DNA of 17,528 nucleotides, from assembly GCA_037384225.1 (NCBI GenBank), contig JARROD010000103.1, forward strand, positions 1 through 17,528, given 5' to 3'. The notes beneath the pieces are model-generated. The model was not told where the DNA came from. It was given only the letters and a program-made list of their open reading frames with translations, and made no database searches. Positions 8,810-15,197 of this stretch are shown here, piece after piece. The stretch comes from JARROD01 sp037384225. Its GTDB lineage: Bacteria > Pseudomonadota > Gammaproteobacteria > Pseudomonadales > Cellvibrionaceae. Made by a program: the position numbers and the translations under genes. Each line of letters starts with the position of its first letter. The first letter of the stretch is position 1.

Positions 8810-9706
8810 ATGGCAATCAGTTTTCGCGCACTGCCCCTATCCCTGGCGGTGCTACTCGTCTCACCCACCACCCTCGCAGGTGAAAACCTGTTTGGTCATG
8901 TAAAAGGGGCAGAAACCCTCCCCAAAGGTAGTGGGGAACTCTATCAAAAGCTGACCCAGCGTTCGGACAAGGGACGCGGCCACTATACAGCTTACGATGC
9001 AGTTACCGAATTTGAATACGGGATTACTAACAGCCTGTCTTCCACCGCTGGAATAAAAATGCAGTCTATCGATACCAACGGATTGCTGATCGAAGGTTAT
9101 TTACCGGAGGAAATCGATACCGGACTGGAGCTGTCCGGCCTGGAAGCTTCATTGAAATACAACTTTTTAAGCCCCGCCAAAGATGATATCGGCCTCTCCG
9201 GCCTTATCGGTTTTGACTACACCTGGAAAGACAAACACTCCGGGCAGGATAAGCAGACGGCTTCCGTGGAAACGGCCCTGCTGCTGCAAAAATTTATGCT
9301 CGAAGGTCAGTTGACCTGGGTCGGAAATCTCGGTATGGAAGCCACCTACGCAAAGCGTGATGAAATCGACGGTCTGCCGGAGGATTTCGAATGGCCCACA
9401 GACCCGGAGATGGAAATTGAACTCATATTCGGCACTGGCCTAAATTACCGTTTCGCCCCCAAGTGGTCGCTGAGTATGGAAGTGCTCTATGAAACTGAGT
9501 TTGAAACCGAGGTGGGCCAGGAGCGCTGGTCGGTTTTTGCCGGCCCTTCGCTGCACTATGGCAGCCAGACTTGGTGGGCAACATTGACCTGGCTCCCGCA
9601 ACTGGAAGGTGGCGGAGAGCAGTATGAAGATCAATCCGATACGGATCTGCATCTGATTGAAAAAACAGAAACAGAAGTGCGCTTAAAAATAGGTTTCAAC
9701 TTTTAA
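8810..9706 (+). CDS. Putative outer-membrane beta-barrel protein (DUF6662-like)
   Basis: First gene of the Fur-type operon, 298 residues. It has a GGGGA ribosome site at 8799-8803 and a signal peptide (MAISFRALPLSLAVLLVSP, cleavage near TLAGEN). The mature protein starts ENLFGHVKGAETLPKGSGEL and consists of alternating amphipathic strands with aromatic girdles (LEASLKYNF, LNYRFAPKWSLSMEVLY, WWATLTWLPQL), ending LKIGFNF with a terminal Phe, as in outer-membrane barrels. I believe it matches a domain of unknown function (DUF6662), but could not check. Only 12 bp separate it from the FMN-binding gene, so it should be co-transcribed with the flavinylation genes. A surface porin or electron-conduit partner is plausible but unproven. 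Confidence 0.75.
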   Translation: MAISFRALPLSLAVLLVSPTTLAGENLFGHVKGAETLPKGSGELYQKLTQRSDKGRGHYTAYDAVTEFEYGITNSLSSTAGIKMQSIDTNGLLIEGYLPEEIDTGLELSGLEASLKYNFLSPAKDDIGLSGLIGFDYTWKDKHSGQDKQTASVETALLLQKFMLEGQLTWVGNLGMEATYAKRDEIDGLPEDFEWPTDPEMEIELIFGTGLNYRFAPKWSLSMEVLYETEFETEVGQERWSVFAGPSLHYGSQTWWATLTWLPQLEGGGEQYEDQSDTDLHLIEKTETEVRLKIGFNF

Positions 9707-9718
9707 CGGCGTATATGC

Positions 9719-10267
9719 ATGAGTGAAAACAATCTCTACCCAATATGGCTTTTGCCCTTCGCGGTAACCGCCTTATCGGCGTATGCGGTGGATTATTTAT
9801 CCACCGCAGAAGCACAGCACATCATTTTTCCCCAGCAGCAGGCGATCTTTATCGAAGCACCTGCGAAGCTCACTAAACAGCAACGCAAACAGATCAAGTC
9901 GCTGTCGGGCGTGCGGCAACGCAAAGATGTGCAACCTGCCTGGCGGGTTGAAGACCAGCATGGATTTCTGGGCTGGTTTATCATCGACGATGTGGTGGGT
10001 AAACACGAATTCATCACCTACGCGGTGGGCATTTCCCCACAGGGCGAAGTGCTGGGCGTGGAAATCATGGCCTACCGGGAAACCCACGGGGGGGAAGTTC
10101 GCAACGCGGACTGGCGGGAGCACTTCCAAGGCAAAACACTGGACGATCCATTTAAACTGGATAAGGATGTCCCTAATATCAGCGGCGCCACCCTTTCCTC
10201 CCGCAACATACTGGACGGAGTGAAACGCCTGCTGGTACTGCATAAAACCGTTTTACAAATGCGATAG
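9719..10267 (+). CDS. Membrane-anchored FMN-binding domain protein
   Basis: 182-residue extracytoplasmic redox protein. One N-terminal hydrophobic segment (about residues 8-24) serves as signal or anchor. The rest is an FMN_bind domain (residues about 80-175) with the flavinylation motif SGATLSS at 155-161; Thr158 is the likely site where ApbE attaches FMN through a phosphoester bond. YAVGISPQGEVLGVEIM and RETHGG match the usual strand and loop ahead of that motif. Domains of this kind (NqrC, RnfG and flavinylated carriers) move electrons in the periplasm. The gene is 12 bp after the barrel gene and 2 bp before the apbE-like gene, which strongly implies translational coupling and a shared function. 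No strong ribosome site is visible at its ATG. Confidence 0.88.
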   Translation: MSENNLYPIWLLPFAVTALSAYAVDYLSTAEAQHIIFPQQQAIFIEAPAKLTKQQRKQIKSLSGVRQRKDVQPAWRVEDQHGFLGWFIIDDVVGKHEFITYAVGISPQGEVLGVEIMAYRETHGGEVRNADWREHFQGKTLDDPFKLDKDVPNISGATLSSRNILDGVKRLLVLHKTVLQMR

Positions 10268-10269
10268 CC

Positions 10270-10797
10270 ATGAAACGCATGCGGCCGCTGCTAGGCACAT
10301 TTGTAGAAATTTCTGCAATTGCCAACAACTGTGCCCCCAATACCGGGGCACAGTCAATGCAGGCCGCCATTTCCGACGCCTTTTCGACTATCGAATCAGT
10401 TCACGCATTAATGAGCTTTCACAGCCCCGACAGTGAACTAACCCGGCTTAACCTCGCTCCCCAGGGAAAGGAGATCAAACTTCACCCCTACACCCTGAGG
10501 GTATTGCGGTTGGCAGACGGGATGGCGCGGGCCAGCGGCGGTTTGTTCAATCACACCCTGGGCGGAGCCCTGGTACGCCGCGGACATTTACCCGATCACG
10601 GCTTTGCCGACGTGCTGGACTGCGGCAATGCCGGCGATATTCATATCGGCAAAGGCCGCGCCAGGCGCAACCGAAATGTGTGTATCACCCTCGACGGAAT
10701 CGCCAAAGGGTTTGCCGTCGACATGGCGATACAGGTTTTAAAACGTTACGGAATAACTTCTGGCTGGGTCAACGCCGGTGGTGATATGCGCGCAATG
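10270..10797 (+). pseudogene. ApbE-like FAD:protein FMN transferase, C-terminally truncated
   Basis: The first 176 or so residues are clearly ApbE: RPLLGTFVEI at the start, a VHALMSFHSPDSELTRLN block, LDGIAKGFAVD (141-151) and WVNAGGD (166-172). ApbE installs FMN on Thr in SGAT motifs, here presumably in the preceding gene. Homology stops at GGDMRAM near 10797. The frame stays open to 11490, but that part is an out-of-frame reading of the membrane-protein gene from 10808 and resembles nothing. Normal ApbE proteins carry roughly 100 or more further residues, including an ATSG-like block, HxIDPxTG and the metal-binding Asp/Thr region; these are absent. A deletion joining ApbE to the ribosome site of the next gene is the simplest reading, so activity is doubtful. 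An assembly error is the alternative. Confidence 0.75.
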
Positions 10798-10807
10798 GAG
10801 TACAGCA

Positions 10808-11338
10808 ATGAAAAAAATGGGTGGCTATCCTCGCTGGTTTCCGTGGGTACTGATTTGCCTGTTGGCAGGCCTTTTTATCAGCGGCGGCCTACTGTTGCCG
10901 ACCCTGCTGGATATGCGACTCGAATGGGACGTAATCTGGCGACTGGGCGGCAGCCAGCGTATTGCCGTCGCGGCACTGCATGTTGGGCTGGGCTTTATTC
11001 TGCTCGCTGCACTGGGCGCCTTGGCGGTGATTCATATGCGGCTGGGATGGCGACGCCGGCAAAATCGCTTCAGCGGCGCCCTGCTTCCCGTACTGATAAT
11101 GGGGCTGACGCTTACCGGACTCGGCATTTTTTACTTTGGCGACGACGACCTCAGCCTCTTGGCCAGTGTGTCTCACACTGCGATAGGGCTAACCCTGGAA
11201 CTTATGTTTATTCAACATGTTCTCAATGGTTATCGCCTGCGAGCGGCAATCGCTCACCAAACTCAGGGTCCGCTAAGCTCTCACCCGCAGACAAAGCTAA
11301 CAGATCGCCGCTTTTACACATACCAGCGCCCTCATTAA
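10808..11338 (+). CDS. Four-helix membrane protein, putative b-type cytochrome
   Basis: 176-residue integral membrane protein. The ATG at 10808 follows GGAG (10797-10800) and begins MKKMGGYPRW; an upstream in-frame start at 10778 would fall within apbE homology. Four hydrophobic helices are visible: PWVLICLLAGLFISGGLLL, the helix from ALHVGLGF to VIHM, LLPVLIMGLTLTGLGIFYF, and SHTAIGLTLELMFIQHVL. Helices 2 and 4 each carry a His near both ends (H-x17-H and H-x13-H), the layout of di-heme cytochrome b561/DUF4405-like proteins, which pass electrons between quinols and periplasmic acceptors. It is the last gene of the Fur-type operon, and with the FMN carrier would form a membrane-to-periplasm electron route. 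Family assignment is inferred from topology, not from a recognised signature. Confidence 0.72.
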   Translation: MKKMGGYPRWFPWVLICLLAGLFISGGLLLPTLLDMRLEWDVIWRLGGSQRIAVAALHVGLGFILLAALGALAVIHMRLGWRRRQNRFSGALLPVLIMGLTLTGLGIFYFGDDDLSLLASVSHTAIGLTLELMFIQHVLNGYRLRAAIAHQTQGPLSSHPQTKLTDRRFYTYQRPH

Positions 11339-11344
11339 ATCACC

Positions 11345-11362
11345 TGGATCGTGCACGATCCA
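11345..11362. repeat. Perfect 18-bp palindrome
   Basis: TGGATCGTGCACGATCCA reads the same on both strands. It lies just after the stop of the membrane-protein gene, in the 78-bp gap between convergent genes. It could form a hairpin at the 3' end of both transcripts or bind a dimeric protein. Confidence 0.7.
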
Positions 11363-11370
11363 TAATTACA

Positions 11371-11408
11371 GGGCTGACCAATAACACCGATACGGGTGCA
11401 GTCAGCCC
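11371..11408. terminator. Stem-loop between convergent genes, probable bidirectional terminator
   Basis: GGGCTGAC (11371-11378) pairs with GTCAGCCC (11401-11408); an inner CACC/GGTG stem fills much of the loop. It lies between the 3' ends of the plus-strand operon and the minus-strand secreted-protein gene. A T-run is lacking on both sides, so termination strength is uncertain. Confidence 0.5.
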
Positions 11409-11416
11409 ACAGGACT

Positions 11417-12292
11417 TTAATTGGCGTTGTTCACAAACGCTCGCTCTGCCGGCAGAATTGATAAGCGAATATTGTCAATCAGCACATTAGTGCGCTGGGT
11501 TTCTTCCGCCTCAGCCACCCAGGGTGCGAGACTGATCCGTACTGATGTCAGCGTGGACGGGCGGTATTCACTCTCGTACACCAACGCGCGATCTATAGAT
11601 ACTAGCCAACTTTTGTTTTCGGCATCGAACTCCACTTCGAGATGTAGCACACGGCCATCCTTGAGGTATTTCAGCGTTCGGCTGCCTTTGTCCGGCGAGA
11701 GTGCGTCAATAAATCCCATGCCGTGAAAATTAATACTGTAAACCGGTTCAGCCTCGAAAACTATGCTCAATTTGTTATCGCTACCGACCAATTTCTCCGT
11801 ATAAATATCCGCAGAGAAATAGTAGCTCTCACTCGGTGTGGGAACATTCAGGCGAATTTGTTCAAATCCATTATCACTGTCTTGGGTATTGAGCAATAAA
11901 GCCTGATCCAGCCCTCCCCGACCGGAAACAATATCGGGATTGCCGTAGATAATTTCATAAGCGGCAGTTGGGCTGATTTCAGTCGACATATTTTCTCCCA
12001 CATGAAGCCCAGCGGAAAAATCGAGATCAAATAACACCTGCCTATTCAGAGCATAGGAATCGTATGCCCCCGCAGTAGACCAGTAGAAAACAGCTCCGAG
12101 AAGTGTTGCAGCAGATACTTTCTGTCCCAGCAGGTTTTTTATCGCCAACTTTTTAATAATCCGGGTTTGCACAGCTTTAAATTTCACGGTGTGCAACCTT
12201 ATACCCCGTAAATTTACGAATTTTAACTTCACTAATAGTAACTTTATAACTTTAAACTTTATATCTTTAAACTTTATATCTTTAAACTTCAT
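11417..12292 (-). CDS. Secreted beta-sandwich-like protein with Lys-rich pentad N-terminus
   Basis: Minus-strand gene of unknown function. The ATG at 12292 has GGAG 9 bp upstream and gives 291 residues; a TTG at 12379 (320 residues) and a GTG at 12172 (251 residues) are alternatives. From the ATG, residues 1-55 are a five-residue repeat, [VIM]-K-[FL]-K-x, followed by a hydrophobic signal-like segment (VSAATLLGAVFYWSTAGA) and then an acidic, strand-rich domain that looks like a jelly-roll or concanavalin-like sandwich (VLFDLDFSAGLHVGE, YYFSADIYTE, LSIVFEAEPVYSINFHGMGF, NVLIDNIRLSIL). If the GTG is the true start, the protein has an ordinary signal peptide and the repeat is leader DNA. It is convergent with the flavin operon and divergent from the multiheme lipoprotein gene. 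Confidence 0.68.
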   Translation of the reverse strand: MKFKDIKFKDIKFKVIKLLLVKLKFVNLRGIRLHTVKFKAVQTRIIKKLAIKNLLGQKVSAATLLGAVFYWSTAGAYDSYALNRQVLFDLDFSAGLHVGENMSTEISPTAAYEIIYGNPDIVSGRGGLDQALLLNTQDSDNGFEQIRLNVPTPSESYYFSADIYTEKLVGSDNKLSIVFEAEPVYSINFHGMGFIDALSPDKGSRTLKYLKDGRVLHLEVEFDAENKSWLVSIDRALVYESEYRPSTLTSVRISLAPWVAEAEETQRTNVLIDNIRLSILPAERAFVNNAN

Positions 12293-12352
12293 GGCTTTAA
12301 TCTCCATGACTTTTAGTTTTACGTCTTTGAATTTCACGTTTTTAACGTTTAC
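12128..12352 (-). repeat. 15-bp tandem repeat encoding Lys-rich pentads
   Basis: About fifteen degenerate 15-bp units, clearest at 12240-12292, where the minus strand reads AAGTTTAAAGATATA in succession. In the minus frame every unit starts with Val, Ile or Met, usually followed by K-[FL]-K-x. The array has no stop codon over 75 codons. On the plus strand the same DNA reads as LNFIS-like pentads (12189-12437), also open. Its position overlaps the start of the minus-strand secreted-protein gene. Confidence 0.8.
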
Positions 12353-12379
12353 AACAAAGGCTCCCGCCTCTATTGACAA

Positions 12380-13081
12380 GGGCTACAACGTGAAAAAATT
12401 GGGATTGGCATGCCTAATAAGCGGAGCACGGCAATGAGATACAAAGACCTGCCGAGATATCGCAAAGGCAACAAAGTGCAAAACGAACTACAAAATAAAC
12501 GGCATATAAATGCTCACGGTTATGAGCGGTTCAGCGGGACGCTGACAGGTTATCACTCACAGGATTTACAATAACAAAACACTGTTTATTTGTACAGTAT
12601 TTTTTAAAAAATATCACCCTTTTCACCATTCCCCCCTCTTGGATGGGGATTTATACGGGCTTATTCCAAGGGCAGGGATCGTGTATGGCTCTGGGTGCCA
12701 CCAACACATTTTTTACAATCTCACTCAGGAGTTAAACTGCGGGTATTTTACAACCGGTCTTTTGTCAACCTTATCAAACAATAACTGTAAGCCCTATCAA
12801 GAATTGAGAAAACCAATTATTTTGTTCTGGTTTTGCAACCAATCATCTATTACCTTTTCCAGTCAGGCAATCTCTGTTTATGCTGGCGTTGAATAAATTT
12901 TTTGGCACAAACCATCCAGCTTTTTTTGTAATTATTGCTCCATCTGCCGCAAATAAAATTCATATACAAAAATTTTGTCTTTATATATTTTTTAACCGGT
13001 AGCCGCACCCCGGTTTGACATGCAGTGCCCTCTGGTATTGTTGTGATTTAGTGAAAAAATCTGATTTCATAGAGGTAAGCA
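12380..13081. other. Gene-poor AT-rich intergenic region
   Basis: Seven hundred bases between divergent genes without a convincing coding region. It contains a LexA-like palindrome (12582-12597) directly followed by a perfect A/T palindrome (12598-12613). Before the multiheme gene there is a TTGACA (13015-13020) that could be a -35 element, with TATTGT (13036-13041) as a poorly spaced -10. The AGAGG ribosome site of the multiheme gene is at 13071-13075. No RNA gene is recognised. Confidence 0.5.
12582..12597. promoter_or_regulatory. LexA-box-like palindrome
   Basis: CTGTTTATTTGTACAG matches the CTGT-N8-ACAG form of the gammaproteobacterial SOS box, and the flanks (A before, TA after) extend the fit to the E. 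coli consensus TACTGT...ACAGTA. A 16-bp palindrome, TATTTTTTAAAAAATA, abuts it. No SOS-type gene lies close by, so the target is unclear and a chance match is possible. Confidence 0.4.
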
Positions 13082-14818
13082 ATGGCTGATCTTGTCCCGC
13101 GTGTGAAGTACGTATCCCCATGGTTTTTGTCACTGCTCATCGTGTCTATTATCGGCTTGAGTACAGGATGTTCACTCGATCGGAATGAAAAGGTTGTTAT
13201 CGATCAACCAAACAACGACGCTACCGATACCACGGATACAGAGACTGACACGGAAACAGATACAGACACAGACACAAGCGGGCGCATATCCAGCCTCTTC
13301 GGATTAGCTTACGACAGTTTTGAAGACGGCTGGGGAAATTTTGTCAATACCAGCGGAGAAGTATCCGTTACCGAAACTTATTCCCATTCAGGTACAGCCT
13401 CCGTTCAATTAAAGGACAGTTCCAACGCAGCCCTTATGCTACGCGACGCTGTCGACGTCACAGGTTTTCAATTGCTGATTGTCGACTTTTGGTATTTCAC
13501 CGAGTCTCTGGAAGACGGCCAGGGCTTCCTGCTGCAGCTTTATGATGGCTCCCAATGGCAAACCATCAAGCGTCTGGAAAAGGGCGTGAACTTTGGGAAC
13601 AAAACCTTTACCCGGGATTCCACGACTATCAAGACATCGGACTACACCTTTTCAGGCGATATGAGAATTCGATTTCTCTCCGACACCCAGAGTGGCGCCA
13701 GTGAAATATACCTCGACGACATCCGCCTGTCAGCCGACACAGCCGGTGATACCACCGGACCTACAGGCGATGACAGCGGCATCAGCACCTTTGATCACGC
13801 CGATATCACCGCGGGTTGTTCCGCCTGCCACAACGGTGTCAAGGCTGAAGGTAAAAGCGAATTCCATATTGAAAGCGCTGACACCTGCGAGACCTGCCAT
13901 ACGCCAGAAGGCAAGTGGGCTGCGGATTTGCTGAACGGCGGCTTCGATCACACCGGTACGACTAATGGCTGCTCAGGTTGTCACAACGGCAGCGTCGCTA
14001 CCGGAAAAAGTGACTCCCATATTCCCAGCAGCAATAGCTGTGAAAACTGCCACACCTATGACACTGACTGGAAATTTCAACCGGCCGATGTGGCCAACTT
14101 CAACCACAGCGGCATCACCGCCAGTTGCTTCACCTGCCACAACGGCGAGCTGGCCACAGGTAAAATCACCAATCACGTGCCCAGCGGCAACGATTGTGAA
14201 AGCTGTCACAATCCTGAGGACGGCTGGGCGGCCGGAGTTTTTAGTCACACCAATATTACCTCTGGATGCATCGCCTGCCACAACGGAACCACCGCCACCG
14301 GAAAAAGTGAGTTCCATATCCCCAGCGGCGATAGCTGTGAGGATTGCCACTCACCGGATACCGGCTGGACAGTTCAGATCAGCGCCAGCTTCGACCACGA
14401 AGGCGTAACGGAAAGTTGTGTCGCTTGTCACAATGGTAAGATTGCCAATTACAAAAATGAAGACCACATTGAAAGCAGCGATGTGTGCGAAGACTGCCAT
14501 ACTACCGATAGCTGGCAACTCGGTGGCGGTGGCAGTGGTGGTGGCGATGGTGATGGCGATGGCGATGGCGATGGCGACAACGACGACGATGGCGGCGATG
14601 GCGACGACGATGGCGGCGATGGCGACGACGATGGCGACAACGACGATGGCGACGACGACGATGGCGGGGACGACTCCCCCGGCTTCAATCACGCTGGTAT
14701 TACTTCAGGCTGCAGCAATTGCCACAACGGCGTTATCGCGCCCGGTAAGGACGCTGACCACATTCTCAGCAGTGACAACTGTGAGGAGTGCCACAATACC
14801 ACCAGCTTCGAGCTTTAA
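13082..14818 (+). CDS. Dodecaheme c-type cytochrome lipoprotein with N-terminal binding-like domain
   Basis: 578-residue exported lipoprotein. An AGAGG ribosome site precedes the ATG. Residues 12-30 form a lipoprotein signal ending LSTGC, with Cys30 the lipidation site. A Thr/Asp-rich linker (about 46-66) leads to a strand-rich domain (78-217, SFEDGWGNF ... EIYLDDIRLS) resembling carbohydrate-binding or MAM-type sandwiches. Six repeated modules follow, starting near residues 237, 288, 340, 387, 437 and 535. Each has F-x-H, CxxCHNG, GK, a second H and a second CxxCH. That gives 12 CxxCH heme sites and 12 extra conserved His, as expected for bis-His ligation. A Gly/Asp linker (481-531) separates modules 5 and 6. 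The likely role is electron transfer at the outer membrane or cell surface. Covalent heme attachment needs the Ccm system, not seen here. The specific partner is unknown. Confidence 0.9.
   Translation: MADLVPRVKYVSPWFLSLLIVSIIGLSTGCSLDRNEKVVIDQPNNDATDTTDTETDTETDTDTDTSGRISSLFGLAYDSFEDGWGNFVNTSGEVSVTETYSHSGTASVQLKDSSNAALMLRDAVDVTGFQLLIVDFWYFTESLEDGQGFLLQLYDGSQWQTIKRLEKGVNFGNKTFTRDSTTIKTSDYTFSGDMRIRFLSDTQSGASEIYLDDIRLSADTAGDTTGPTGDDSGISTFDHADITAGCSACHNGVKAEGKSEFHIESADTCETCHTPEGKWAADLLNGGFDHTGTTNGCSGCHNGSVATGKSDSHIPSSNSCENCHTYDTDWKFQPADVANFNHSGITASCFTCHNGELATGKITNHVPSGNDCESCHNPEDGWAAGVFSHTNITSGCIACHNGTTATGKSEFHIPSGDSCEDCHSPDTGWTVQISASFDHEGVTESCVACHNGKIANYKNEDHIESSDVCEDCHTTDSWQLGGGGSGGGDGDGDGDGDGDNDDDGGDGDDDGGDGDDDGDNDDGDDDDGGDDSPGFNHAGITSGCSNCHNGVIAPGKDADHILSSDNCEECHNTTSFEL
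14522..14674 (+). repeat. In-frame Gly/Asp hexanucleotide repeat tract
   Basis: A 153-bp low-complexity tract built mostly from GGCGAT, GGCGAC and GACGAT units encodes 51 residues, nearly all Gly and Asp with a few Asn and one Ser, between heme modules 5 and 6 of the cytochrome. Unit lengths are multiples of three, so slippage would change linker length without breaking the frame. It lacks the RTX nonapeptide pattern. Confidence 0.85.
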
Positions 14819-14950
14819 CGACCCCTTCCGCACCACCGGCCGGCCCTGATTTTTTTCGGGTTCGGCTGCCGCCACCCCAGATTAAGCCCAAGTCCCTCTG
14901 GCAAATTTTTAATGGACAAGCACAATTTAAGTACATTGACTTTGGGCAAC

Positions 14951-14993
14951 ACTCAACTTATTGTATATTTATCATATAAATATCTTGTTGAGT
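14951..14993. repeat. AT-rich imperfect inverted repeat upstream of SMP-30 gene
   Basis: Outer arms ACTCAAC and GTTGAGT (7 bp) and inner arms ATATTTAT and ATAAATAT (8 bp) around CAT, with unequal spacers. It lies 133 bp after the cytochrome stop codon and about 205 bp before the lactonase ATG. It could be a transcript-end hairpin or a regulator site. Confidence 0.5.
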
Positions 14994-15004
14994 CGTAACT
15001 TCTC

Positions 15005-15020
15005 AATACCCCGGGGTATT
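15005..15020. repeat. Perfect 16-bp palindrome
   Basis: AATACCCCGGGGTATT is fully self-complementary and lies 12 bp after the AT-rich inverted repeat, in the 379-bp gap before the SMP-30 family gene. It is a candidate operator; otherwise this gap (14819-15197) shows no gene. Confidence 0.55.
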
Positions 15021-15197
15021 TGTGCCTTCGATCCGGCGGCTATCCGGAGGTAGTTGGCTGGCAAATGGACAGGTGAACACAGGGTGCGTTGCAAAGAGTG
15101 GTAGAGGCCGTGCAAAAGAGAAATCGGCACACGTTTATTCAGGCTGAACAGCTGTCTCAACCATACAATAAAAACTGAATTTAAGAAGGTTATTCCC

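Noticed and set aside
10798..11490. Out-of-frame continuation of the ApbE frame as protein
   Set aside because: The residues have no ApbE motifs, and the same DNA in another frame encodes clear transmembrane helices from 10808.
12189..12437. Plus-strand 82-codon frame with LNFIS-like pentads, a possible pentapeptide-repeat protein
   Set aside because: It starts at GTG without a good ribosome site, and its pattern is the antisense of the 15-bp repeat in the minus-strand gene; noted only under the repeat.
12639..12896. 85-codon frame in the gene-poor region
   Set aside because: TTG start, no ribosome site, AT-rich non-protein-like composition and no recognisable motif.
14522..14674. Gly/Asp tract as RTX calcium-binding repeats
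   Set aside because: The GGxGxDxxx nonapeptide pattern is absent; it is a simple Gly/Asp linker.
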